Positions 1 through 9,601 of a stretch of 64,000 nucleotides of DNA are shown here, in pieces; the stretch's first letter is position 1, and every line of letters starts with the position of its first letter. Source of the DNA: Rhodanobacteraceae bacterium. GTDB lineage: Bacteria > Pseudomonadota > Gammaproteobacteria > Xanthomonadales > Ahniellaceae. The position numbers and the translations under genes are program-made. The stretch is from positions 310,001 to 374,000 of the forward strand of contig JADJFT010000006.1 in the NCBI GenBank assembly GCA_016708465.1, read 5' to 3'. A model generated the notes under the pieces. That model was not told where the DNA came from. It ran no database searches and saw only the letters and a program-made list of their open reading frames with translations.

Positions 1-138
1 AGTGCCACCGGACGGCAGGGTGAGCGCAAACAACGGCTCGGCGAATCCAATCTGTGCGCCAAACGCAATCAGGTTCGCAAGTAACAGGACGATGGACAGC
101 AGCGGAATGGCCGACAACATGGCGCGCCCTCTCAACAT
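1..138 (-). CDS. Partial membrane protein, N-terminus only
   Basis: Read leftward, an ATG at 138 (or an in-frame ATG at 120) opens a frame that runs off the window edge. The 40-46 visible residues are strongly hydrophobic (LSAIPLLSIVLLLANLIAF), which fits a first transmembrane helix or a signal anchor. Nothing in the visible part identifies a family. It lies just upstream of the HNH gene, which reads the other side of a 26-base gap on the same strand. The call rests only on hydrophobicity and an open frame, so identity is unknown. Confidence 0.45.
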   Translation of the reverse strand, partial: MLRGRAMLSAIPLLSIVLLLANLIAFGAQIGFAEPLFALTLPSGGT

Positions 139-164
139 GGGCGCATTGTGCCAGACGCGGGCGT

Positions 165-761
165 TTAGGCGCTCGCGCGCCGACTGCGCGGTAGATGGCT
201 CATCAGGAAATCCATCTGGTCAGAGAGGATGTTGCGGTTCGACAGGATCAGATGTTCGACCCAACTTGGGCCGGTAGGGAATCGCGAGCAGGGCATGTTC
301 GCCTGTTGCGGGGTCCGGCCACCCTTGCGGACATTGCAGGGCAGGCAGGCACTGACGACATTTTCCCAGATATCACGTCCGCCACGCGATGTCGGCAACA
401 CATGGTCGCGGGTCAGCAATGGCTTGCCGAAATGCTGGCCGCAGTACATGCAGAGGTGGCGGTCGCGCGCGAACAGCGCCGCATTCGTCAGGGCCGGCGC
501 GGGTTCGAGCAGTCCGGGGCGGGCATGACCACGACTGGCGACGATCGGATGCAAAGCGACAGTACTTTGCTCGCCAGTGAGCCGACTCATGCCGCCATGC
601 ACGATCAGGCACGGGTCACCGATCGTCCAGGCGACGGCGCCCCGCACGTAAAGGCAGGTCGCATCCTGCCAACTGATCCAGTCAAGGATGCGCCCATTTG
701 AATCGAGCGATAGCACCCGTGTCGAATTCAGATCCGCCCTTGGTGCAGCCGACAACAGCAT
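165..761 (-). CDS. HNH endonuclease family protein
   Basis: About 198 residues. The C-terminal half carries an HNH nuclease signature: a CxxC knuckle (LCMYCGQ), the core TRDHVLPTSRGG with the catalytic DH, then WENVVSACLPCNVRKGGR with the second CxxC. HNH proteins cut DNA using a single divalent metal; CxxC pairs bind structural zinc. The N-terminal ~95 residues (valine/tryptophan-rich) are typical of the stand-alone HNH proteins common in gammaproteobacteria. The frame is open to 884, but the family begins near MLLSAAPRADLNST, so the ATG at 761 was chosen; this leaves 76 bases after the DUF1501 stop. The cellular role is not known; it is a chromosomal single gene, not obviously part of a mobile element. 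Confidence 0.8.
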   Translation of the reverse strand: MLLSAAPRADLNSTRVLSLDSNGRILDWISWQDATCLYVRGAVAWTIGDPCLIVHGGMSRLTGEQSTVALHPIVASRGHARPGLLEPAPALTNAALFARDRHLCMYCGQHFGKPLLTRDHVLPTSRGGRDIWENVVSACLPCNVRKGGRTPQQANMPCSRFPTGPSWVEHLILSNRNILSDQMDFLMSHLPRSRRASA

Positions 762-837
762 TCGTTCCTCCAGCGCCAGTTCATACTTCCGCTGGCACCC
801 GAGCATAACTGAAAGCCGCGACGCTGCAGCAGCGTGG

Positions 838-2315
838 CTAGATTGCCGCCGGTAAGAATCCGAGATGACTCGATCCGGTGCCATTCTGCGATAGGTCAGT
901 GAATCGAGTTACGTTCGGGAACACCAAGCCGCGGCCGCCGGCGTCATCGGGCAAGCCATACCAGCGCGCCAAGGTCCATGCATATTGGTCGACACTGGTG
1001 GTCGGAATGATCTGTCCCCAGCCGGCGTCGTCAGGGTTTGAGGTGCTCGTCGCGAGGCTCGGAAAACGACCAAAGAAGCGACCGCCATTGACTGCGCCAC
1101 CGATCACCAAGTGATGACCGCCCCAGCCGTGGTCAGTACCGTCACCATTGTTGGTCAGCGTTCGGCCGAACTCACTGGCGGTAAAGCTGGTGACCTGATT
1201 TGCGATCCCCATCTGCTGGGTCGCTTGATAGAACTGGTCAATCCATTCGCGATCGCCGCGAGCAGGCCCGGGTGTGCGCTTGCTTGACTGTCATGAGTAT
1301 CGAACCCGCCCAAGCCGACGAAGAAAATCTGTCGCGTCATCTGCAGGGTGTCGCGGGCTGAAATCAGGCGCGCGACCATCTTCAGTTGACGCGTCAGGTC
1401 GTCATCGATGGCATCGTCGGCACCGAAAATCGTATCGAACGTGGTTTCACTCGGTTGCAGTGCGGAGATCACCTGCTCGTAATTTGAGACCGTGCGCTTG
1501 AATCCGGTCGCGTAAGTGCGTTCCAGTGGATTGCCGAGTGGGCCATTGAGCAACTGGTACAACGCATCGCGCCGCGCAGTCGGTTCGCTCCAGGTCGGAT
1601 TGATGTTGTCGATGCGATTGACGCCCCAAGCACTGACGAAGTACGGCACGACATCCGCGGCGGTCTGGTAAACGTTGTCGCCGTCGGTCGAGATCGTCAT
1701 CGCCAAGTTCTGGTTCGGGTTACTGATGCCGAAACGGTCGGCAAGTATTCCACCCCAGCCGATGCGGTCGAAGCTATTCGCGGTCGGGGTTTGCCACCAA
1801 GCCGACTGGTCGTCGTGCGAAAAAAGCTGCGGCGGCAGCGCGACCGATTCGTTGTTGTACTGCGTCTTTGTGGTTGGATACAGCAGTGGTCCGGTATTCG
1901 CGACAATTGCGAGCGGGCTGCCCGGCTGGTTGAACAAGGTGGCCAATGCGGTCATCGATGCATGCGGCGGGTTGCTGGCCCCGGTGACGACGCCGGGATG
2001 CAACCCATAGGCGGCGCCACTCGCCGTCGGAGTCAGCGACACCAATTCGCTGCGTGGCACGGCGATGCTGCCACGGGTCGCGGCATAAGTCGCATGCGCT
2101 GGCACATCGCGTGGCACGATGAAGTTCAAACTGTCATTGCCGCCATAAAGGAAGACGCAGACGAGAGCACGGTAGTCGTTGCCGAGCAGATAGCGCTGCG
2201 ACTTCGAATACATCGTCGCTGCATGCGCCAACGAAAAACGGCTGGACAGTGCACCGAAGCCCGCGGTCGACGCGGCGAGGCAGAGCGATTTCTTGAGCAG
2301 GTCGCGACGGTTCAT
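838..2315 (-). CDS. DUF1501 exported protein (frameshifted)
   Basis: The first frame (from ATG 2315) starts MNRRDLLKKSLCLAASTAGF, a twin-arginine-like signal typical of DUF1501 proteins, and continues with the family motif FLYGGNDSLNFIVPRD. After GLGGFDTHDSQASAHPGLLA the frame is lost near 1240-1260. It resumes one base over as DQFYQATQQMGIANQVTSF and TASEFGRTLTNNGDGTDHGW, which is the conserved DUF1501 C-terminal core, and stops at 838. Together about 490 residues, the normal family length. The gene follows the DUF1800 gene by 7 bases, the usual pairing of these two families; they are exported and of unknown biochemical function. The shift looks like a one-base indel in the assembly, since both halves are well conserved. 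Confidence 0.8.
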
Positions 2316-2322
2316 GGCTGCC

Positions 2323-4110
2323 TCACTTCTCGATGACGAATTCGGGGGAAACCATGATCATCCACAAGGCTTCCCAAACACGACGTGCACCATTCTCTTC
2401 GCCTGCAGGGATCGACAGCAAATAGCTCCGCAAGGTCGTTTTCATGTGTGTGCTCATCGAGCCCGACATCAGCAGTAGATTCAGGCGCTCGATCATTGCG
2501 TCGATGGTCGCGTTACCGGCAAGCAGACGCTCTGCCTCAATATTGATCTTGGTCGCGTCGGCATCAGCCCATGGCGACGGATTGCCGGCGTAGTTCCAAA
2601 CCAACCAGTCCATCACGTTACTGAAATTGGTGACGTAGCCGTCAGTCTGAATCTGGAATTCAGGAGCGACCCAACCGCCGGCCGTAATCTCGCCGGCCGG
2701 CTTGTAGTCCGGCAGGAAGAAGTTGAAGACGGTGCGCGCATGCAGCGGCGACTGCGGTATGTATTGGCCCGGCCACCACACAAACCAGTCGTTGTAGCGG
2801 TTGGCTGGGTCGGTCGCGTCGAAGGCTCGCCATAGTTGCGTCATTCGCAACAGCGGTTCGCGCAATTTGCCGCGCGGGGCGGTGCCGGTGGCGGCACCGC
2901 GCGCTTCCGGGTCGGTCAGGACGGCGCGGATCACCGCCTTCATGTCGCCGCGCACGCCTAATCCGTTGTTGTTGAACGCCGCCGCGACGTGACTGACGTA
3001 GGTCGGGCTGGGATTGCTGGTGACCAGACGCTGGATCAGTTGTCTGCCGAAGAAGGGGCCGACATTCGGATGATTGAACACATTGTCGAGTGCGGCTTCA
3101 AGGTCTTGTTGCGCTGTCACGCCACTGCCTAGCGCAGTCGGTGCCGGGCGTCCGGTCAGGATACCGTTTGCCAAGGCCACGCCTGGATAGACCAGCAATT
3201 GTTTGTCTTCAGGGTAGGCATGCCAGACACGGTAGATGTCGTCCCACCAAGCGCCTTCGGGCGCCGACATTGGCTCAAACCAGCGCTCTGGATGAGTCCA
3301 CGCACTGCAGTATTCGAATTCGCGGACCTCACAGCCAGTAAAAGTGAAGCCGGTAAATACGTGCGCGAATCCTTGGATCGTCTGCTGGTTGAATGTCGGG
3401 ATCGTCTGGAAACCGGCCTGGTTCGGATCGTCCATGTCGGTGCCGTTGCTGTTCAGTCGGACTAGGCCGATCGAGAACAACTGCATGATCTCACGCGCAT
3501 AGTTTTCATCCGGACGGATATTGTTCGCCAAGTCCGGCTTGCGATTGCCGAACATCGACAGGTAATGCCCCATCACCGGGCTCAGCGTCACCTGCTCCAG
3601 CAGTTCGCGGTAATTGCCGAAACCGTGCTCGCCAAGCAGGTCGTAATAGTGGGCAAGTGCGTAGGGTTCGCCGGCGAGGCCGCCGCCTTGGTCAGACACC
3701 ACCAAGATTTCGCTCAGCGCGAAGGCGACGCGTTGACGAAGTTGGTCGGGCGCATGCATGGCACGCTCGAAGAACACTTCGTTACGGGTGTCGTTGCCGA
3801 CATCGTTGGCGCCCTCATCCATCGGATCTTCAGGCAAGGCGGCGATGGCATCGAGATACGGGCGGTGACGCGAGAATGGCTGCGCGAGCTGGTCATTCAG
3901 CCAAACATCGATACCGACGAGGTTGAGGTGGTCGAAGTCGGCCATCGTCGGGCCGAAGGTCGCTTGAGTCAGGAAACGCATGGCGTCCTGATCGGTGCCC
4001 GGCCCGCCCGGCGGTGGTTCGAACCCGCCCGTGAAGATAACCGTTTGGGCGCTGACCTGACTGGCGAGCACCAGTCCGATGACTGCGATGATCCGATGCA
4101 TGCGTGACAT
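2323..4110 (-). CDS. DUF1800 family exported protein
   Basis: 595 residues, starting with a Sec-type signal peptide (MSRMHRIIAVIGLVLASQVSAQ). Directly after the cleavage site comes VIFTGGFEPPP, the same short F-x-x-G-F-E element found near the C-termini of other exported proteins here; in this protein it sits at the N-terminus. The body has DUF1800 features: MRFLTQATFGPTMADFDHL at the start, RQRVAFALSEILVVS, NYAREIMQLFSIGLVRLN, and a C-terminal LREPLLRMTQLWRAF region. DUF1800 proteins are exported, of unknown activity, and almost always encoded next to DUF1501 proteins, as here (7-base gap). The intact frame contrasts with its broken partner. Confidence 0.88.
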   Translation of the reverse strand: MSRMHRIIAVIGLVLASQVSAQTVIFTGGFEPPPGGPGTDQDAMRFLTQATFGPTMADFDHLNLVGIDVWLNDQLAQPFSRHRPYLDAIAALPEDPMDEGANDVGNDTRNEVFFERAMHAPDQLRQRVAFALSEILVVSDQGGGLAGEPYALAHYYDLLGEHGFGNYRELLEQVTLSPVMGHYLSMFGNRKPDLANNIRPDENYAREIMQLFSIGLVRLNSNGTDMDDPNQAGFQTIPTFNQQTIQGFAHVFTGFTFTGCEVREFEYCSAWTHPERWFEPMSAPEGAWWDDIYRVWHAYPEDKQLLVYPGVALANGILTGRPAPTALGSGVTAQQDLEAALDNVFNHPNVGPFFGRQLIQRLVTSNPSPTYVSHVAAAFNNNGLGVRGDMKAVIRAVLTDPEARGAATGTAPRGKLREPLLRMTQLWRAFDATDPANRYNDWFVWWPGQYIPQSPLHARTVFNFFLPDYKPAGEITAGGWVAPEFQIQTDGYVTNFSNVMDWLVWNYAGNPSPWADADATKINIEAERLLAGNATIDAMIERLNLLLMSGSMSTHMKTTLRSYLLSIPAGEENGARRVWEALWMIMVSPEFVIEK

Positions 4111-4306
4111 GGGTATCCCCTAATGCGTGATGAAATGTAGCAATCACCAGCCCGCACCAGTGTGCACTGACCGGCAATTCCTGAAATTAGTCCATGCGAT
4201 TGCGCCGAATTTAGTTGCATGCCGCAACCGTCGCACCGACGCCGCTTGGCAATTTTCGTTATAAAGTTACAATAGTGCCCGTCCAGCGCTTTGAGTCACT
4301 GCCTTG

Positions 4307-4762
4307 ATGTCTGTCGATTCCGTCCGAACCCTTGATGTCCAGCGCGATCGTCGCTGGCATCGTCGTTTGGATTGGCTTGGTGCTTGGGCCGCATTCGTGT
4401 GTGCGCTCCACTGCGCCGCCTTGCCGGTGCTGCTGGCTCTGGCACCGCTGGCGGGCGCGCATTGGCTGGCCTCGCATGCGTTCGATCAATGGGCGGTCTC
4501 GATTGCACTGGTGTTCGGCGCGGCGGTCATCGGTGCCGCGTATTGCACTCATCGCTGGCGGCGTGTGCTCGCGCTCTACGCAGGTTCTGCATCATTGATG
4601 ATTTTCGGCGCGTTCCTGATCCACGATCCTGCTTGGCTGCATGCCAGTCTGCTCAGCAGCGGTGGCGCGATGCTGGCTTTAGCGCATGTCGTCAACCGCC
4701 GCAGCGCGCTCCTCCACGGTTGCACGCGCAACCTGTGGACGCGCCTGCTCGGGCTGGAATGA
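4307..4762 (+). CDS. MerC domain membrane protein
   Basis: About 151 residues with four predicted hydrophobic segments. The N-terminal DWLGAWAAFVCALHCAALPVLL has the CxxHC pattern of the MerC family of small inner-membrane proteins. MerC proteins were first known from mercury-resistance operons, where the cysteine pair takes part in mercuric ion uptake. Many chromosomal homologues, like this one without mer genes nearby, have unknown substrates. The ATG at 4307 follows a TTG at 4304; the ATG was preferred. No other metal-resistance gene is visible around it, so mercury transport should not be assumed. Confidence 0.8.
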   Translation: MSVDSVRTLDVQRDRRWHRRLDWLGAWAAFVCALHCAALPVLLALAPLAGAHWLASHAFDQWAVSIALVFGAAVIGAAYCTHRWRRVLALYAGSASLMIFGAFLIHDPAWLHASLLSSGGAMLALAHVVNRRSALLHGCTRNLWTRLLGLE

Positions 4763-4834
4763 GGCAAAACATTCAATTGCACCGGATTCGCTGCTAGCCT
4801 TCGCGGCCAAACTCAGTTCAGGAGCAGAAAAACA

Positions 4835-5020
4835 ATGGGCAAGGGCGATCGCAAGACCATCAAGGGCAAGATTTTTGTAAAGAGCTACGGCAACGTGCGT
4901 CCACATTCGGAAGCGGCCAAGGCGGCGGCACCTGCGGCGAAGAAGGCTGTTACGCCTGCTGCAAAGCCGGCCGTGAAGAAAGCTGCGCCAGCCAAGAAAA
5001 AAGCGGCTCCTGCGGCCTGA
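4835..5020 (+). CDS. 30S ribosomal protein bTHX, Ala/Lys-rich tail
   Basis: 61 residues. The first 25, MGKGDRKTIKGKIFVKSYGN and the following VRPH, match bTHX (the Thx/S31e-like protein), a tiny basic peptide that sits in the head of the small ribosomal subunit. The remaining ~35 residues are a low-complexity tail of Ala, Lys and Pro (AAPAAKKA-type repeats), longer than in Thermus Thx and resembling histone H1-like tails. The ATG at 4835 is preceded by CAGGAGCAG, an adequate ribosome-binding site. A strong terminator follows 27 bases after the stop, so the gene is probably its own transcription unit. Confidence 0.85.
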   Translation: MGKGDRKTIKGKIFVKSYGNVRPHSEAAKAAAPAAKKAVTPAAKPAVKKAAPAKKKAAPAA

Positions 5021-5046
5021 TCGCGGCGTGACGCGCTGCACCGAAA

Positions 5047-5069
5047 GCCCCCGCATGTCGGGGGTTTTT
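5047..5069 (+). terminator. Rho-independent terminator after bTHX
   Basis: The stem CCCCCG (5048-5053) pairs with CGGGGG (5059-5064) around a five-base loop, followed by TTTTT. It lies between bTHX and the stop of the convergent hutI gene. Confidence 0.85.
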
Positions 5070-5080
5070 CGTTGCTGGAC

Positions 5081-6315
5081 TCAGTACAGGCGTGCGCCGG
5101 CAGCAAACAGCGCAATCGGTCCGGGACCGCCGATCCAGTAACACAATTCCGCAGGCGACCCGACGTTCCAGACAGCGAGATCGGCGTCGTGCCCCGCAGC
5201 GATACGTCCCTTGCGTCCGGCCAACCCCAGCGCCTTCGCAGCATGAACCGTGGCGCCACGAATCGCTTCCTCAGGCGTCAGTCGGAACAAGGTGCAGGCC
5301 TGATTCATCGCCAGCCGCAACGACAGGATCGGCGACGTGCCCGGGTTCAAGTCACTCGCCACCGCCATCGCCACGCCATGACGGCGGAACGCATCGATCG
5401 GCGGCAGCTTGGTTTCGCGCAAACAATAGAATGCCGCGGGCAGCAGCACCGCAACCGTGCCAGCCGCAGCCATGCGCGCGACCGCGGTCGCGTTCGTGTA
5501 TTCGAGGTGATCGGCCGACAAGCCACCGTATTCGGCGGCGATCGCTGCACCATCGAGATCGCTGAGTTGGTCGGCGTGCAGCTTGACCGGCAGGCCGAGC
5601 GCCTGCGCAGCATCGAATAGTTGCCGCGTCTCGGTCGGGGTGAAAGCAATACCTTCACAGAACGCGTCGACCGCGTCGACCAAGCCTTCCCATGCAGTCG
5701 CGGTAACCAATCGCTACAGACGACGTCGACGAAATCTGCACGGCGTTCGGTGAACTCGGGCGGTAGTGCATGCAGCGCGAGATAAGTGCAGCGCACGTCG
5801 ATACCGAGCACCTTGCCGATGCGCCGTGCCACGCGCAGTTGCCGACGTTCACTGTCGAGGTCGAGTCCATAACCGGACTTGATCTCCAACGTCGTCACGC
5901 CATCGCGCAGCAATGCGCGCGCGCGTGGCAACGACTGCGCGAATAGCTCGTCCTCATTGGCCGCACGGGTAGCGCGCACGCTGCTCAGAATGCCGCCCCC
6001 GGCTTGGGCGATGTCGGCGTAACTGGCGCCGTTCAGTCGCATTTCGAATTCGTCGGCACGCTGCCCGGCGAACACCAGATGGGTGTGCGCATCGATGAAC
6101 CCAGGCGCGACCAGCGCGCCACTGAGCAGTTCCACCCGTTCCGCCATCGCGTCCGGCGCGAAGGGCAGGTCAGCACGCCGGCCGGCAAACACGATCTGGT
6201 GTCCGGCAATGCCGATCGCGGCGTCCTCGATCAGGCCATAGCCGCTGTCGCCGGCAAGCGTCATCGCGCGCGCGCCGAGCAGCAATCGGTCCCACTGGGT
6301 CTTGCCGGTCTTCAT
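5081..6315 (-). CDS. hutI: Imidazolonepropionase HutI (frameshifted)
   Basis: HutI hydrolyses 4-imidazolone-5-propionate to N-formimino-L-glutamate, the third step of histidine degradation. The N-terminal frame (ATG 6315) shows the metal-binding DAHTHLVFAG, the family motif TTLEIKSGYGLDLDSERRQL and LHALPPEF. The C-terminal frame, one base displaced from about 5705, holds LPVKLHADQLSD, the metal ligand region SADHLEYT, and VASDLNPGTSP. Together about 410 residues, the normal length. The break lies between LPRLHGKAW and WEGLVDAVDAFCE with no residue apparently missing, so a one-base indel is likely. It is divergent from hutF, 73 bases between the start codons; a shared control region is possible. 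Confidence 0.9.
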
Positions 6316-6388
6316 CAATACGCACGGTGTCGATAGGGCGGCGCAAGTGTAGCCGCTAGGATTGCGTCTTCGATTCGATGCTGCCGAC

Positions 6389-7618
6389 ATGATGCCCACG
6401 ACTGACTTCGTATTGCCCGGACTCGTCAACGCACACTCGCATGCGTTCCAGCGTGCGATGGCCGGGCTGGCCGAACGGCAGACCCATCCTGGCGACAGTT
6501 TCTGGACTTGGCGCGAGCAGATGTATCGCTATGCCGGCCTGATCGAGCCCGGCGATTTGCAGGCGATCGCGGCGCAGTTGTATGTCGAGATGTTGAAGGC
6601 CGGCTACACCACGGTCTGTGAATTCCACTACCTGCACCACCAGCGCGATGGCCATCCCTATGCCGATGTTGCCGCGATGTCACGCGCCTTGATGGCTGCC
6701 GCGGAGGAAGCGGGCATTGGACTATGCCTGTTGCCGGTGCTGTACATGCAGGGCGGTTTTGATGGTCGTGCGTTGGCTGCGCATCAACAGCGCTTTGGGC
6801 ATGAAGTCGATGCCTTCCTCGGCCTGATTGAGATTTTGCGGCGCGACGAATCCGACGCCATGCAGGTCGGCATTGCACTGCACTCGTTGCGCGCGGTGTC
6901 GCCGCTGGCGATGGCAGCGGTACTCGCGGCAGAGGCGGGTACGGATCGTCCGATCCATATCCACATCGCCGAGCAGATCGCGGAAGTCGAGGAATGTCTG
7001 CTGCTCCGTGGCACGCGTCCAGTGTCGTGGTTGCTGGAGCATGTCGCCGTCGATGCGCGCTGGACGCTCGTCCATGCGACCCAACTCAGTGCGCCGGAAG
7101 TGCAGGCAATCGCCGACACCAACGCGACCGTGTGCCTTTGTCCGACGACTGAGGCGAATCTTGGTGACGGCTTGTTCCCTCTACCGGGATACATCGCCGC
7201 AAACGGTCGCTTCAGCATCGGCTCGGACAGCCATATTTCGGTGTCGCCGGTCGAAGAACTACGCTGGCTCGAATACGGACAACGTTTGCAGGTACGTGGT
7301 CGCAACATCGCCGTCGATGCGGAGGAAAAATCAGTCGGACGCTTCCTGTTTGATCGCGCGTTGGCCGGCGGTCGATATTCTGCCGGGGCGCGCATTGCTG
7401 GCAATACGTCGACGGTGACGCTGAATGCCGCTCATCCGTTGCTCGCCGCACGTACTCAGGAGCAATTGCTTGATACTTGGATCTTCTCCGGCAATGTCCC
7501 TTTGATCCGCGAGGTCGTGGTGGGTGGCCGCAGCATCGTCTGCGCCGGGATGCACGTCGACGAAGAACGCATCGCGCGGCGCTATGTCGACACCGTTCAA
7601 CGGCTTGCGCGGAGTTGA
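6389..7618 (+). CDS. hutF: Formimidoylglutamate deiminase HutF
   Basis: HutF deiminates N-formimino-L-glutamate to N-formyl-L-glutamate in the five-step histidine pathway. The amidohydrolase barrel is clear: GLVNAHSHAFQRAMAGL (two metal His), TVCEFHYLHHQRDG, GIALHSLRAVSP, IHIHIAEQ, LVHATQLS and IGSDSHISVSPVEELRWLEY. Oddly the protein starts only a few residues before the first metal motif. The family normally has ~40 extra N-terminal residues forming a small beta domain, and an in-frame stop at 6350-6352 blocks extension. Either the start is genuinely short or an indel hides the true N-terminus. ATG codons at 6389 and 6392 are available; TTG 6362 is also possible. It overlaps the ogt 3' end by 22 bases. 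Confidence 0.88.
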   Translation: MMPTTDFVLPGLVNAHSHAFQRAMAGLAERQTHPGDSFWTWREQMYRYAGLIEPGDLQAIAAQLYVEMLKAGYTTVCEFHYLHHQRDGHPYADVAAMSRALMAAAEEAGIGLCLLPVLYMQGGFDGRALAAHQQRFGHEVDAFLGLIEILRRDESDAMQVGIALHSLRAVSPLAMAAVLAAEAGTDRPIHIHIAEQIAEVEECLLLRGTRPVSWLLEHVAVDARWTLVHATQLSAPEVQAIADTNATVCLCPTTEANLGDGLFPLPGYIAANGRFSIGSDSHISVSPVEELRWLEYGQRLQVRGRNIAVDAEEKSVGRFLFDRALAGGRYSAGARIAGNTSTVTLNAAHPLLAARTQEQLLDTWIFSGNVPLIREVVVGGRSIVCAGMHVDEERIARRYVDTVQRLARS

Positions 7619-8106
7619 AGTCCGCGATCGACGTGCCGCGCTTCCAGATCGAGCAAGAAGCGTTTGCTGTCGATGCCGCCGCCGAAACCGGTCATCGATC
7701 CATCCGCGCCGATCACGCGATGGCAGGGCACGATGATCGGTAATGGATTGCGCCCATTGGCGAGGCCAACCGCGCGCACGCCTTTGGGATTGCCGATGAC
7801 TTGGGCGATGTCACCGTAGCTGCAGGTCTGGCCATACGGAATATCGCGCAGCGCCGACCACACTGACTGCTGGAACGCTGTGCCGTGCGGCGCGAGTGGC
7901 AGTTCGAAGTGGCGCAACTCGCCATGGAAATAGGCCGCGAGTTGTTCGCGCAGGTGCCGGAACGGTGCGGTGTCGCGTCGCCAATCCGTGCGCAGCGGTT
8001 CGTGGCGATTGTGCGGAAACAGCAGCCAGCGCAGGCCACTGTCATCGGCAGCAGCCGTCAACGTGCCGACTGGGCTATCGATCTCATCGAAAACGATCAG
8101 GTTCAT
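7597..8106 (-). CDS. ogt: Methylated-DNA-protein cysteine methyltransferase
   Basis: 169 residues. The suicide methyltransferase active site IVPCHRVIGADG is present with its acceptor Cys, as is the helix-turn-helix FQQSVWSALRDIPYGQTCSY and GNPKGVRAVGLANGRNP. It repairs O6-alkylguanine and O4-alkylthymine by moving the alkyl group to Cys. The N-terminal domain is of the short Ogt type rather than Ada. Its ATG overlaps the stop of the upstream ada/alkA fusion by four bases, so the two are translationally coupled and form one alkylation-repair operon. Confidence 0.93.
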   Translation of the reverse strand: MNLIVFDEIDSPVGTLTAAADDSGLRWLLFPHNRHEPLRTDWRRDTAPFRHLREQLAAYFHGELRHFELPLAPHGTAFQQSVWSALRDIPYGQTCSYGDIAQVIGNPKGVRAVGLANGRNPLPIIVPCHRVIGADGSMTGFGGGIDSKRFLLDLEARHVDRGLQLRASR

Positions 8107-9535
8107 GCCGGTGTGCTCATTTGTTCACTCACTTCGGTCCAAAGGTGGAGGACGACGTAGCTGCGCCATGGCCGCCAGGTGTCGGCGATGTCGCGTTCAT
8201 GTCGCGGCTTCGGATCGCCCAAGGCGCGACGCACGATCAGATCACCGAACGGAAATGCATCGGGATGGCCGAGCGCGCGCATCGCGATGTAGTGCGCGGT
8301 CCATGGTCCGATGCCGGGCAAGGCGACCAATGTTGCGACGAACGCGTCGAGTGATTGTCCGGCGCGAAAATGGGTCTGCCCATCGGCGACTGCTCTGGCC
8401 AACGCACGAACGGTCAGTACTCGCGCTCCGGTCAGCCCGATGCCGCTGATATCGCGTTCCAGCATTTGTGTGGCGCTCGGAAAATGGCCATCGCTGTCGA
8501 TCAGCCGTGTCAGCAAGGTACGCGTCGCGGCGACGCTGATGCGTTGCCCGACCACCGCGCGCACTGCCGTCTCCCAGGGATCGAAGCCTACTGGCACACG
8601 CAGGCCCGGGCGTGCCATGAGCGCCGGTTTCAAGCGTGCATCCCGCAACAGTACGGATGCGATGGCCAACGGGTCGGCATCAAGGTCGAACATGCGCCGG
8701 ACACGCTGCACCACGAATGGGATCGCCTTCGTCGGTACTGCCGTCAGTTGCAGCGTGAGTGCATCGTGCGCGGCATCCAACGTCACCTGCAGCCTTGCAC
8801 CGGCGCTGACTTCGGGCAGCGCGCGCTCTGGTAGGCGCGATCACTCAACTGTTCGATGCCTGGCAGGGCGCGTGCACGCAGGAAGCCCAGCACGCGCGGC
8901 CAGTCATACGGTGGCCGATATGCCAGACGCAAAGTTTGCACATCGCCATTCGTGCCGCCTGCGAGTTCACTGCGACGCAGCCGCGTCGGGTTCATGCCGG
9001 TTGCGGCGACAAAGGCTTGGTTGAAGCGGCGCAGACTGGCGTAGCCGGCAGCGAACGCGATCTCGGTGACCGGTCGCTGTGTTTCAGTCAACAACTGCTT
9101 CGCAATGTGGATACGGCGAGTCGCTGCTGCCGCCTGCGGCGTGATGCCGTAGCGGGTGAGAAAGGTGCGCCGCAGGAGTCGTTCAGCGACCGCGAATTCG
9201 TCCGCCAGCGCCGGTGCAGCGGCGTCATCGAGCGCGCCCTCTTGGATGCGCGCAAGCACGCGATCAGCAAGTTGGTCGCGAGCGCGGCCGTCGGCGGCAC
9301 TTGGTGACAACTCCGGGCGGCAGCGCAGGCAGGGTCGAAACCCTGCATTCGCAGCCGCGGCGGCGGTGTCGTAATACGCAACATTCGTTGCCTTGGCGGC
9401 AGGGGCTGGGCAGACTGGTCGACAGTAGATGCCGGTGGTTTTTACGGCGGTGTAGAACAGGCCGTCGAAACGCGCATCGCGCGCCAGTCGGGCACGTTCG
9501 CAGACATCGGAATGCAACGCAGAAAGGCCATCCAT
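8103..9535 (-). CDS. Ada-AraC-AlkA fusion glycosylase (frameshifted)
   Basis: Domains in order: an Ada zinc/methyl-acceptor domain (DARFDGLFYTAVKTTGIYC-RPVC with the CLRCRPE second pair, acceptor Cys in YCRPVC); an AraC-type helix-turn-helix (VTEIAFAAGYASLRRFNQAF); the AlkA N-terminal domain (LRLAYRPPYDWPRVLGFLRA); and the HhH-GPD glycosylase fold (FDPWETAVRAVVGQRISVAA, LPGIGPWTAHYIAMRALGHP with the catalytic Asp in DAFP). The family is one ~490-residue protein that excises 3-methyladenine and senses methyl phosphotriesters. Here the frame breaks at a GCGCGCGC run near 8825; the second frame reads on as RALPEVSAGARLQVTLD. A GTGA overlap at 8783-8786 mimics two coupled genes, but the homology crossing it favours one broken gene. 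ATG 9535 chosen over GTG 9544. Confidence 0.88.
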
Positions 9536-9601
9536 GGCGAGCACGGTAGCAGCGCGAACGCGGACACACTGGCATGATTTGGACAGCGCAGTTCGATACC
9601 G

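Noticed and set aside
8783..8786. GTGA overlap suggesting two separate coupled genes (Ada-AraC and AlkA)
   Set aside because: AlkA-like sequence (RALPEVSAGARLQV) continues upstream of the GTG in that frame, and the family is a single fused protein, so a frameshift is more likely; two coupled genes cannot be fully excluded.
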